64,000 nucleotides of DNA from Synechococcus sp. KORDI-100. Lineage in GTDB: Bacteria > Cyanobacteriota > Cyanobacteriia > PCC-6307 > Cyanobiaceae. A program made the position numbers and the translations under genes. Positions within the stretch are counted from its first letter, which is position 1. Each line of letters starts with the position of its first letter. This document shows, piece by piece, positions 27,078 to 35,057 of the stretch. Location of the stretch: the NCBI RefSeq assembly GCF_000737535.1, contig NZ_CP006269.1, positions 558,001-622,000 on the forward strand, read 5' to 3'. The notes under the pieces were generated by a model. The model was not told the origin of the DNA and did no database searches. It saw nothing but the letters and a program-made list of their open reading frames with translations.

Positions 27078-27884
27078 ATGGTAAAATATTTCACGGCTCA
27101 TTGGCAGTCGTCCCCATATGTTCTGCGGTTCTTGATCGTGGCGACGCTGGCTTTTGTCAGCACCGGAAGTGTTATAGCCACCGACGCGGGGCAGGTTAAT
27201 TTACTTATTTTTGCTGCTTCAAGTTTAACCAACTCGCTTTCGGAGATTGAAGAGAAATTTGAGCGGGATAACGGCGTTGAACTAACCATTAATTACGCAG
27301 GATCGTCAACGCTTGCCAGGCAGATCATCCACGGAGCAGAGGCTGATCTGTTTATTTCTGCCAATCAAGATTGGGCCAACGCTGTTGAGCAACGTCAAGC
27401 GGTTCTGCAGCGACGGGACTGGCTCGGTAATCAATTGGTTGTGATCACGCATCGTGATGCATCGAATCCGCCCCTCAGACTGGCGGATCTTCTGGATCCG
27501 AGTATTCAACGGATTGCGATCGCAGACCCTGAGGGTGTGCCCGCGGGAATCTACGCGAAGGAAATCCTGGTTGCCAAGGGCTTATGGGACCAACTCAAGC
27601 ACAAATTTATTTTTGGTAGCGACGTTCGCCATACCTTGGCCCACGTTGAGAATGGGGGAGCTGATGTTGGTTTTGTGTATTCAACAGATGAACTGATTTC
27701 ACCTGACACGCAAATCAGTTTTGAGATTGAGCATGCGTCGTTGAGTCCGATTAGCTATCCAATGCTTCTTTTGGATCGCTCAGACAGCAAGTTATATTCG
27801 AACCTTTTTTATGATTATTTAAGGTCCGATGCTGCCCTTGAAGTTTTTGAAAAACATGGCTTCTTGGTGAAAGGAAAGTCATGA
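27078..27884 (+). CDS. modA: molybdate ABC transporter, periplasmic binding protein
   Basis: 268 residues. A signal-peptide-like start (VLRFLIVATLAFVSTGSVIATDA) leads into the ModA fold: LLIFAASSLTNSLSEIEEKFE (oxyanion-contacting Ser in AASSL), TINYAGSSTLARQIIHGAEADLFISAN, VVITHRD, IAIADPEGVPAGIYAKE and ADVGFVYSTDE. These are the usual molybdate/tungstate contact regions. It captures molybdate for molybdenum-cofactor enzymes such as nitrate reductase. A GGAGAA ribosome site lies before the ATG. Its TGA overlaps the modB start by 4 bases. Codon use and base composition are visibly AT-richer than flanking core genes. Confidence 0.93.
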   Translation: MVKYFTAHWQSSPYVLRFLIVATLAFVSTGSVIATDAGQVNLLIFAASSLTNSLSEIEEKFERDNGVELTINYAGSSTLARQIIHGAEADLFISANQDWANAVEQRQAVLQRRDWLGNQLVVITHRDASNPPLRLADLLDPSIQRIAIADPEGVPAGIYAKEILVAKGLWDQLKHKFIFGSDVRHTLAHVENGGADVGFVYSTDELISPDTQISFEIEHASLSPISYPMLLLDRSDSKLYSNLFYDYLRSDAALEVFEKHGFLVKGKS

Positions 27885-28570
27885 TTATCTTGGCCATCGA
27901 TGTCACAGCAGTCCGTCTCAGTCTGCAGGTGGCGCTGACAGCAGTTCTTGTCAGCCTTCCCAGTGCCATTGCATTCGGTTATCTCCTGGCTAAACATCGT
28001 TTCAGGGGAAAATTTATTTTGCAAAATCTCATTGATCTCCCCCTGGTCCTTCCTCCTGTGGTGACTGGATATTGTCTGCTGGTTGTTCTGGGGCCCAAAG
28101 GGCCGGTTGGTTCTTTCCTTGAAACAACATTCCACCTCAGGCTCTCGTTCAACTGGTTTGGAGCTGCTCTGGCCTCAGCAGTGGTCAGCTATCCCTTGAT
28201 GGTTCGGTCGATCCGTAGTGCCTTCCTCTCCATTGATCCACGCCTGGAACTGGTGTCTCAGACCCTTGGAGTTCCACCCTGGAGAACATTCCTCCGTATT
28301 TCGTTGCCTCTTTCTGCCAATGGCATCATTGCTGGCTGCCTCTTGGCATTTGCTCGAAGTATTGGTGAGTTTGGTGCGACGATCATGATTGCAGGAGATA
28401 TTCCAGGACAAACAAGAACCATTCCCCTGGCGATTTATAGCTTGTCGAACACCATTGGTGGTATTGAAAGTGGTTGGCCTCTTGTGTTGATTGCTGTTTT
28501 GCTGTCATCGCTATCCTTGATTTTAGGAGAGCTGCTTGAGCGACAAAGCGGGAAATATGAGCATACTTGA
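27881..28570 (+). CDS. modB: molybdate ABC transporter, permease
   Basis: 229 residues, with about five or six hydrophobic helices. The EAA-loop region that contacts the ATPase is evident in SQTLGVPPWRTFLRISLPLSANGIIAGCLLAFARSIGEFGATIM, near residues 125-170, which is the ModB/CysT signature. LPLVLPPVVTGYCLLVVLG near residue 50 is also typical. The start overlaps modA and its 3' end overlaps modC by 14 bases, so the three form one translationally coupled operon. Confidence 0.92.
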   Translation: MIILAIDVTAVRLSLQVALTAVLVSLPSAIAFGYLLAKHRFRGKFILQNLIDLPLVLPPVVTGYCLLVVLGPKGPVGSFLETTFHLRLSFNWFGAALASAVVSYPLMVRSIRSAFLSIDPRLELVSQTLGVPPWRTFLRISLPLSANGIIAGCLLAFARSIGEFGATIMIAGDIPGQTRTIPLAIYSLSNTIGGIESGWPLVLIAVLLSSLSLILGELLERQSGKYEHT

Positions 28571-29630
28571 GGTCAGCTTTAAGCATCGCTACGCATCAGG
28601 TTTTACCCTTGATGTTGATTTTGCTATCGACAGTAAAATCACATCTATTTTTGGCTCCTCTGGAAGTGGAAAGACAACAATTTTGGCGATGATTGCGGGG
28701 CTCAGGGTTCCTGAGCAGGGGACGATTGTTTTGAATGATCGCGTTCTATTTGATCACTCTTCGAGGATTAATGTGCCAATTCATCAAAGAAGGATTGGTG
28801 TTATTTTTCAGGATCATCTACTGTTTCCGCATTTGAATGTCGAGAATAATTTGTTGTATGGATTTCATGGTGGCAGGACTGCCTCGGTGCGCTCTGATGT
28901 CGAGCGTGTCTGTGATGTGCTGGAAATTGGTCATCTCTTAGGGCGTTATCCCAAGACGTTGTCTGGTGGTGAGTGCCAGAGGGTTGCCATCGGTCGAACG
29001 TTGCTCAGCGGTCCGGAAGCCCTGTTGATGGATGAACCCTTGGCCAGTCTTGATGATCGATTGAGGGATTCGATTCTCAAGTATCTGGACAGAATTATTG
29101 AAGAGTGGAATATTCCGGCAATCTTTATCAGCCATAACCAGTCATTGGTTCAGCGCTTTTCGAGCCACACAATTGTTGTAGACCAAGGTCGAGTGTTGTC
29201 TTCGGGGTTAACGTCCAGCACGATTGAAGCCTATGGCCCTGACATTTGGAAGTCGGCTAAGGGGCCGATGAATTGGCTCAAAATTGATTCTTTTGAAAAG
29301 CATGATGGTTTTATGTTTGCGATCGTTTTTGGTCAAAAAATTCAATTACCAGGCTTCCATGATCATCTTGGCGATAAAATGTATATCCAATTTTTTGCTA
29401 ACGATGTTGTTCTCGCTAAAGATCCTTTGATGAATATCAGCACAAGAAATCACCTCCATGGTGATGTTGTGCGCTTCGTTGAACAAGCGTCCCATGTGCT
29501 TGTCGGCGTTGATATCGGCAGCATTGTCTGGGCAAAAATAACCCTGGAAGCGAAGCGGGAACTCAACCTGGAGATAGGCGTCCCCATCGTTCTTCTTGTC
29601 AAGACACAGGCCTTGGACTGTGTGGGATAA
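28557..29630 (+). CDS. modC: molybdate ABC transporter, ATP-binding protein
   Basis: 357 residues from the ATG at 28557, which lies inside the end of modB. Walker A is GSSGSGKTTI, the Q-loop IFQDHLLFPH, the ABC signature LSGGECQRVAIGRTLL, Walker B ALLMDEPLASLDD and the H-loop ISHN. After residue 230 a TOBE/Mop-like domain (GDVVRFVEQASHVLVGVDIGSIVWAKIT) binds molybdate and may damp transport. It powers uptake through ModB. Gene order modABC with overlaps is standard for ModABC importers. Confidence 0.93.
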   Translation: MSILEVSFKHRYASGFTLDVDFAIDSKITSIFGSSGSGKTTILAMIAGLRVPEQGTIVLNDRVLFDHSSRINVPIHQRRIGVIFQDHLLFPHLNVENNLLYGFHGGRTASVRSDVERVCDVLEIGHLLGRYPKTLSGGECQRVAIGRTLLSGPEALLMDEPLASLDDRLRDSILKYLDRIIEEWNIPAIFISHNQSLVQRFSSHTIVVDQGRVLSSGLTSSTIEAYGPDIWKSAKGPMNWLKIDSFEKHDGFMFAIVFGQKIQLPGFHDHLGDKMYIQFFANDVVLAKDPLMNISTRNHLHGDVVRFVEQASHVLVGVDIGSIVWAKITLEAKRELNLEIGVPIVLLVKTQALDCVG

Positions 29631-29714
29631 GTCCACTTGTCTGCTCTGTTGGCTGGAGTGACTGATGTGCCGGTGAACCCTGAGTGATGGCGCCGCCGAG
29701 AGCAGACCAACAAA

Positions 29715-29740
29715 AAGCCCTCGCCGTGAGGCGAGGGCTT
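29715..29740 (-). terminator. bidirectional Rho-independent terminator, psbA and modC side
   Basis: AGCCCTCGCC pairs with GGCGAGGGCT around a GTGA loop. On the minus strand the stem is followed by five T's, ending psbA 60 bases past its stop. A weaker T-run on the plus strand could serve modC. Confidence 0.85.
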
Positions 29741-29799
29741 TCCGATTCAGTTGATCTGAATCGTTTTTGCTGTTCTAAAGCGAACAGGTTGATTCCAGA

Positions 29800-30879
29800 T
29801 CAACCGATTGCAGGTGCCTGCAGAGCCACAGGGGTGGACTCAGCGGCAGCCAGGTCGAGGGGGAAGTTGTGAGCGTTGCGCTCGTGCATCACTTCCATGC
29901 CGAGGTTGGCGCGGTTCAGCACATCAGCCCAGGTGTTCAGGACGCGGCCCTGACCATCAAGGATGGACTGGTTGAAGTTGAAACCGTTCAGGTTGAAGGC
30001 CATGGTGGACACGCCGAGGGCGGTGAACCAGATGCCCACAACCGGCCAGGCAGCCAGGAAGAAGTGGAGGCTGCGGCTGTTGTTGAAGGATGCGTATTGG
30101 AAGATCAGGCGACCGAAGTAACCGTGGGCAGCCACGATGTTGTAGGTCTCTTCCTCTTGGCCGAACTTGTAGCCGTAGTTCTGGGACTCGGTCTCGGTGG
30201 TTTCACGCACCAGGGATGAGGTCACCAGTGAACCGTGCATGGCGGAGAACAGGGATCCACCGAAGACACCTGCGACGCCCATCATGTGGAAGGGGTGCAT
30301 CAGGATGTTGTGCTCGGCCTGGAACACCAGCATGAAGTTGAAGGTGCCAGAGATGCCCAGGGGCATGCCGTCAGAGAAGGAACCCTGACCGAAGGGGTAC
30401 ACCAGGAACACGGCGGAGGCAGCAGCCACAGGAGCGCTGTAGGCAACGCAGATCCAGGGGCGCATGCCGAGGCGGTAGGAGAGTTCCCACTCGCGGCCCA
30501 TGTAGCAGAAGATGCCGATCAGGAAGTGGAAGACAACCAGCTGGTAGGGGCCGCCGTTGTACAGCCACTCATCGAGGGAAGCAGCTTCCCAGATGGGGTA
30601 GAAGTGCAGGCCGATGGCGTTGGAGGACGGAACAACAGCACCGGAGATGATGTTGTTGCCGTAGATCAGAGAACCAGCGACAGGCTCACGGATGCCGTCA
30701 ATGTCGACCGGAGGTGCGGCGACGAAGGCAACGATGAAGCAGATGGTGGCAGCCAGCAGGGTGGGAATCATCAGCACACCGAACCAACCGACGTACAGAC
30801 GGTTGTTGGTGGAGGTGACCCACTCGCAGAAGGCTTGCCAGCTGGTAGCGCCGGAGCGCTGCTGGAGGGTGGTGGTCAT
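29800..30879 (-). CDS. psbA: photosystem II D1 protein, high-light (D1:2) type
   Basis: 359 residues with the five-helix D1 core. Tyr-Z and His ligands are in the conserved region and the C-terminus ends [22 protein letters not shown], where processing after Ala344 releases the mature end. Residue 130 is Glu (CYMGREWE), the D1:2 form that cyanobacteria express under high light, rather than Gln of D1:1. It carries the reaction-centre chlorophylls and the manganese ligands and is the fastest-turning-over photosystem II subunit. It converges on modC across a terminator and is preceded by a short palindromic leader at 30922-30938. Confidence 0.99.
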   Translation of the reverse strand: MTTTLQQRSGATSWQAFCEWVTSTNNRLYVGWFGVLMIPTLLAATICFIVAFVAAPPVDIDGIREPVAGSLIYGNNIISGAVVPSSNAIGLHFYPIWEAASLDEWLYNGGPYQLVVFHFLIGIFCYMGREWELSYRLGMRPWICVAYSAPVAAASAVFLVYPFGQGSFSDGMPLGISGTFNFMLVFQAEHNILMHPFHMMGVAGVFGGSLFSAMHGSLVTSSLVRETTETESQNYGYKFGQEEETYNIVAAHGYFGRLIFQYASFNNSRSLHFFLAAWPVVGIWFTALGVSTMAFNLNGFNFNQSILDGQGRVLNTWADVLNRANLGMEVMHERNAHNFPLDLAAAESTPVALQAPAIG

Positions 30880-30921
30880 GAGAACGGAAAGAAATGTTCC
30901 CGGAGGAACGGTTTAAGGAAG

Positions 30922-30938
30922 GGCAGGGATGCCCTGCC
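30922..30938 (-). promoter_or_regulatory. palindrome in the psbA leader/promoter region
   Basis: GGCAGGG and its complement CCCTGCC face each other across a few bases, about 45 bases upstream of the psbA ATG. It probably lies in the mRNA leader or at the transcription start; a TACATT box lies a few bases further upstream on the minus strand. An RNA hairpin or protein site is possible. Confidence 0.4.
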
Positions 30939-31049
30939 TCGTGCCAATGTAAAGGAAGTTTGCGCTGTGTGACCTTTGCTTTATGAAGCTGTTGTGAAGA
31001 AGGATTGAGCACTGTGTGCCGGTGAGCTTGTTAGCGTCTCGCAAGCCCT

Positions 31050-32639
31050 GTGGCCGTTGCCTTGTCACCAGATCAGGAACGGGTGCTGTTTGTGCGGTTG
31101 CCCTGCAACCCAATCTTTCCGATTGGTCCGATTTATTTGGCGGACCATCTCCATAAATGTTTCCCGGGACTGCCACAGCGCATCCTCGATCTGGCTGCCT
31201 TGCCCATGCTTGACGTGCAGCGTGTGCTACTCGACACGATCGACCAGTTCCGCCCCACGCTGCTGGTGTTTTCCTGGCGCGATATCCAGATTTATGCGCC
31301 CGTGGACGGGCGCGGTGGCAATCCTCTTCAGAACTCCTTTGAGGTTTTTTATTCAGCCAACCCCCTGAAGCGTCTTCACGGAGCGCTTGGTGGTCTCCGC
31401 CTGATGACCAGTCACTACGGCGAACTGCGACGCAATCAACGGCTGGTGCGCCAGGGTCTCAAACGGGCGCGCATTTTTCAATCTCAGGCTCGCGCTGTCC
31501 TGGGTGGTGGTGCCGTCAGTGTCTTTTACGAACAACTCGGCCGTTCGCTGCCGAAGGGGACCATCGTCTCCGTCGGTGAGGGTGAGCCGCTGCTGGAGAA
31601 GTTGCTGCAGGGTCAGTCTCTCGAGAGTGAACGTTGTTTTGTTGTCGGAGAGCCGCCACGCCCAGGCCTGATCCATGAGCAGCCAGAAAGTCGCCCGAAA
31701 ACCGCCTGTAATTACTCATATATCTCCTCGATCTGGCCCCAGCTTGACTGGTACCTCGAAGGTGGCGATTTCTATGTGGGGGTTCAGACCAAGCGAGGTT
31801 GCCCTCACAACTGTTGTTACTGCGTCTACACGGTGGTGGAGGGCAAACAGGTTCGCCTCAATCCCGTGCAGGAGGTGGTCAAGGAGATGCGTCAGCTCTA
31901 CGACCGCGGCGTGCGTGGCTTCTGGTTCACGGATGCCCAGTTCATCCCCGCCCGTCGATACATCGAGGACGCCAAGGAGCTGCTTCGAGCGATCAAGGCC
32001 GAGGGGCTGACCGGAATTCGATGGGCTGCCTACATCCGAGCCGACAACCTCGATCCGGAACTCGCGCAGCTCATGGTCGACACCGGTATGAGCTATTTCG
32101 AAATCGGCATCACCTCAGGCTCTCAGGAGTTGGTTCGGAAGATGCGCATGGGCTACAACCTGCGCACGGTTCTCGACAGCTGCCGCATGCTTGCCGAGGC
32201 GGGCTTCCGCGATCACGTCTCAGTCAACTACTCCTTCAACGTGATCGATGAGCGGCCAGAAACGATCCGCCAGACCGTGGCCTATCACCGCGAATTGGAG
32301 ACGATCTTCGGCGCCGATTTGGTTGAGCCGGCCATCTTCTTCATCGGTCTGCAACCCCATACCCATCTCGAGCAGTACGGATTCGACCAGGGGTTGATCA
32401 AGCCCGGATACAACCCGATGAGCATGATGCCCTGGACCGCACGCAAGCTTCTGTGGAATCCCGAGCCCATGGGCAGCACCTTTGGTCGGGTCTGCCTTGA
32501 GGCCTTTGATCGGAACCCCGCTGACTTCGGCAGGACGGTGATGGCTTTGCTGGAGAGGGATTACGGCGTTGCCCCTCTTCAGGAATCCCTGCGGGCTCCG
32601 GTGTCAGGTCGTGCTGCACTGGCGACCGCAGTGCATTGA
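31050..32639 (+). CDS. B12-binding-domain radical SAM protein, unknown substrate
   Basis: 529 residues from a GTG at 31050. The N-terminal ~200 residues look like a cobalamin-binding-like Rossmann domain (LFVRLPCNPIFPIGPIYLADHL, VLGGGAVSVF). The radical-SAM cluster motif is GCPHNCCYCVY, i.e. CxxxCxxC, near residue 253. Later come GVRGFWFTDAQFIPARRYIEDA, IRWAAYIRADNLD and YFEIGITSGSQELVRKMRMGY, the TIM-barrel motifs of this class. The C-terminal helix region is unique. Related proteins occur across cyanobacteria, and I cannot name the reaction. Its last 61 bases overlap the CPBP gene. Confidence 0.8.
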   Translation: MAVALSPDQERVLFVRLPCNPIFPIGPIYLADHLHKCFPGLPQRILDLAALPMLDVQRVLLDTIDQFRPTLLVFSWRDIQIYAPVDGRGGNPLQNSFEVFYSANPLKRLHGALGGLRLMTSHYGELRRNQRLVRQGLKRARIFQSQARAVLGGGAVSVFYEQLGRSLPKGTIVSVGEGEPLLEKLLQGQSLESERCFVVGEPPRPGLIHEQPESRPKTACNYSYISSIWPQLDWYLEGGDFYVGVQTKRGCPHNCCYCVYTVVEGKQVRLNPVQEVVKEMRQLYDRGVRGFWFTDAQFIPARRYIEDAKELLRAIKAEGLTGIRWAAYIRADNLDPELAQLMVDTGMSYFEIGITSGSQELVRKMRMGYNLRTVLDSCRMLAEAGFRDHVSVNYSFNVIDERPETIRQTVAYHRELETIFGADLVEPAIFFIGLQPHTHLEQYGFDQGLIKPGYNPMSMMPWTARKLLWNPEPMGSTFGRVCLEAFDRNPADFGRTVMALLERDYGVAPLQESLRAPVSGRAALATAVH

Positions 32640-33415
32640 TTGACCGGTCGAGCTCTCAAGACAGCCAGCAGCAGGCCCAGCCCAGCCCAGCCCATCAGCC
32701 CACCGATCGGATTGGCGGTGTTCAGCAACCAGGCAGGACCTGTGCCGCTGAGGTTGAGAAGTCCCTGGCTGAGCAGGAACCAGCCGCCGACGGCTCCGCC
32801 ATGAAGCCCGATCGCCCCCCAGAGCACTCCATGATCGCCCTGTCGCAGTTGTGCGAGAACCACGCCGAATAACAGCAGTCCTCCCAACAGCGGCAGGAGT
32901 TCAGCGGGCGGCAAATCAAAGCGTGTGTGCACCAGGCTGAACAGGAGCGCCTGCAGCCAGAGCGCGCGGCCATGCCCGAGCAGCAGGGTCAGCTCCCCGA
33001 GCAACCAGCCGCGGAAGAGCAGTTCTTCAGTGAAGCCAACGCCAAGGCCGAGAGCCAGGCCATTCAGCAGCAGAGGCGGCGTCAGTTGCCATTCCCACTG
33101 GGCTCCAGCGACCAGCAGTGTCACCACGATGAGCAACAGCAAGGCTGCAGCCAGCAGCAGGCCCTGCAGCAAACTCGTCAGCAATGCCGGCCAGCTGGCC
33201 CGCACACCCAGGCGCCGCCAGGGTCTGGCTTCCCCCCATGCGCGCCTCAAGCGCCAGGGCAAACTGAGCATCAGGGCCGCCAGGCTGGGAACAGCGGCAA
33301 TGGCCGGCTGTTGGTTGAGGGGAACACCGGCAAGGCCGAGGATCCCCTGCAGCCCCAGAAACAGCCCTACGAGAACGGTCGGATAGAGGAATGCGCCGCG
33401 CCAGCGAGGCTTCAT
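32579..33415 (-). CDS. CPBP-family intramembrane metalloprotease-like protein
   Basis: 278 residues with about seven to eight hydrophobic segments. The three motifs of Abi/CPBP proteins are visible: GFTEELLFRGWLLGEL (EExxxR), ALLFSLVHTRFD (FxxxH) and GLHGGAVGGWF (HxxxN/G region). Such proteins include eukaryotic Rce1 and bacterial bacteriocin-maturation or immunity proteins. The ATG overlaps the clpS TGA by 4 bases, suggesting a clpS-CPBP operon, and the 3' end overlaps the radical-SAM gene by 61 bases. Its substrate is unknown. Confidence 0.85.
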   Translation of the reverse strand: MKPRWRGAFLYPTVLVGLFLGLQGILGLAGVPLNQQPAIAAVPSLAALMLSLPWRLRRAWGEARPWRRLGVRASWPALLTSLLQGLLLAAALLLLIVVTLLVAGAQWEWQLTPPLLLNGLALGLGVGFTEELLFRGWLLGELTLLLGHGRALWLQALLFSLVHTRFDLPPAELLPLLGGLLLFGVVLAQLRQGDHGVLWGAIGLHGGAVGGWFLLSQGLLNLSGTGPAWLLNTANPIGGLMGWAGLGLLLAVLRARPVNQCTAVASAARPDTGARRDS

Positions 33416-33732
33416 TCCTCAGGTTCAATCGTGCTGGTGAGCCCTTTGGATTTGAGGGTTTCGCAGTAAAACTCGGCCGGCTCCAGATCACAAACGATCA
33501 CGAGGCCGACGCCGGTGTTGTGGGCTTCCAGCATCACGGCCATCGCATCCTGCTCGGACAGCTGAGGCACCACTTCGCAGAGGGTGCCCACCACATATTC
33601 CATGGTGTTCACAGGATCGTTATGAAGCAGCACCTTGTAACGCGGTGACCGCTTGCGCACCCGCTCGGGCGCTTTCTCCAGCACCGCAGCGCCACCCGGG
33701 TTGCGGACGGGAGTGTCAACCGCCATGGCCAT
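33412..33732 (-). CDS. clpS: ATP-dependent Clp protease adaptor ClpS
   Basis: 106 residues from the ATG at 33732; an open frame continues upstream but would run into dapL and lacks family similarity. The ClpS core starts RSPRYKVLLHNDPVNTMEYVV, with the N-degron pocket Asn-Asp (HNDP), followed by VMLEAHNTGVGLVIVCDLEPAEFYCETLKSKGL. ClpS delivers proteins bearing N-terminal Leu, Phe, Tyr or Trp to ClpAP/ClpCP. Its C-terminal TGA overlaps the CPBP gene start, so the two are translationally coupled. Confidence 0.92.
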   Translation of the reverse strand: MAMAVDTPVRNPGGAAVLEKAPERVRKRSPRYKVLLHNDPVNTMEYVVGTLCEVVPQLSEQDAMAVMLEAHNTGVGLVIVCDLEPAEFYCETLKSKGLTSTIEPEE

Positions 33733-33778
33733 GGAACAGTTCTGTAGCAAATCTAAAGGCTGCTGGGTCTGGTCCGGT

Positions 33779-35005
33779 TCAGAGCTCCAGGATCCTTGCC
33801 ATGGCGTCGTCAACATTGGCACGGCTGTTGAACGCGGACAGTCGGAAGTAGCCCTCACCTGCGGCCCCGAATCCGCTGCCCGGGGTGCCGACGACATTGG
33901 CCTTGTTGAGCAGATGATCGAAGAATCCCCAGGAGTCCATGCCGTCCGGAGTCTTGATCCAGACGTAAGGAGCGTGTTCGCCGCCGTAGACGGTGAGTCC
34001 GGCGCTGCTGAGTTGCTTGCGAATGATGGCGGCGTTCTCCATGTAGAAGCTCACCAGCCCTTTGACCTCCTGCTGTCCGGCAGCGGAGTACACCGCTTCG
34101 GCGCCGCGCTGGATGATGTAACTGACGCCGTTGAATTTTGTGCTCTGGCGGCGGTTCCAGAGACCCCAGAGTCCCACCTCCTCCGCGTTGGCTGCCTTTC
34201 CTTTCAGCCCCTTGGGCACCACGGTGAAGGCGCAGCGGGTGCCTGTGAATCCTGCGTTCTTGGAGAAGGAGCGGAATTCGATGGCGCAATCACGCGCTCC
34301 ATCGATCTCATAGATCGAGCGAGGAAGCTCCGGATCCTGAATGAACGCCTCGTAGGCGGCATCGAAGAGAATTAAAGAGCCGTTCCTGCGGGCGTAATCC
34401 ACCCAGGCTGTCAGTTGCTGCTTCGAGGCAACGGCACCCGTTGGGTTGTTCGGGAAGCAGAGGTAGATCAGATCCACAGGCTCACTGGGGATCTCGGCGG
34501 TGAAGCCGTTGTCGGCACTGATCGGCAGATAACTCAGACCGGCGTAGCGGCCCTCGCCGCCGGCCTGGCCGGTCCGGCCGGCCATCACATTGCTGTCGAC
34601 GTACACCGGATAAACGGGGTCAGTGACGGCGATTCGGTTGCCCTCTCCAAGGATGTCGAGGATGTTGCTGCTGTCGCACTTGGAGCCATCAGAGACGAAG
34701 ATCTCATCGGCGCTGATCTCGCAACCGCGGGACTGGAAGTCATGCGTGGCAATCGCCTCTCTCAGCCAGGCGTAACCCTGCTCCGGGCCATAGCCGTGGA
34801 AGCCTTCGGCCGTCCCCATCGCGTCGATCGCGAGCTTCATGGCATCACGACACGCCTGCGGCAGTGGTTCAGTCACGTCACCGATGCCCAGCCGGATCAG
34901 GGCGGCGTCGGGGTGGGCCGTGCTGAAGGCTTTCACCCGTCTGCCGATTTCAGGGAACAGATAGCCAGCTTTGAGTTTGAGGTAATTGCCGTTGACCTGA
35001 ACCAC
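33779..35005 (-). CDS. dapL: LL-diaminopimelate aminotransferase
   Basis: 408 residues from a GTG at 35005, giving [20 protein letters not shown], the usual DapL beginning and length; a longer open frame upstream is not conserved. The class I/II aminotransferase fold is clear: [39 protein letters not shown], and the PLP-lysine region [14 protein letters not shown]. It converts tetrahydrodipicolinate directly to LL-DAP, the lysine/peptidoglycan route of cyanobacteria and plants. It is divergent from the radical-SAM gene at 35058 with a 52-base shared upstream region. Confidence 0.95.
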   Translation of the reverse strand: MVQVNGNYLKLKAGYLFPEIGRRVKAFSTAHPDAALIRLGIGDVTEPLPQACRDAMKLAIDAMGTAEGFHGYGPEQGYAWLREAIATHDFQSRGCEISADEIFVSDGSKCDSSNILDILGEGNRIAVTDPVYPVYVDSNVMAGRTGQAGGEGRYAGLSYLPISADNGFTAEIPSEPVDLIYLCFPNNPTGAVASKQQLTAWVDYARRNGSLILFDAAYEAFIQDPELPRSIYEIDGARDCAIEFRSFSKNAGFTGTRCAFTVVPKGLKGKAANAEEVGLWGLWNRRQSTKFNGVSYIIQRGAEAVYSAAGQQEVKGLVSFYMENAAIIRKQLSSAGLTVYGGEHAPYVWIKTPDGMDSWGFFDHLLNKANVVGTPGSGFGAAGEGYFRLSAFNSRANVDDAMARILEL

Positions 35006-35057
35006 GGAACCGAAGGGTTTCTGCCCATGCATCCTGGCGCGCCGGCCGCTCCATACG

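Noticed and set aside
33733-33897. N-terminal extension of clpS
   Set aside because: The open frame continues 55 codons upstream but overlaps dapL antisense and does not resemble ClpS; a start at 33732 gives the normal length.
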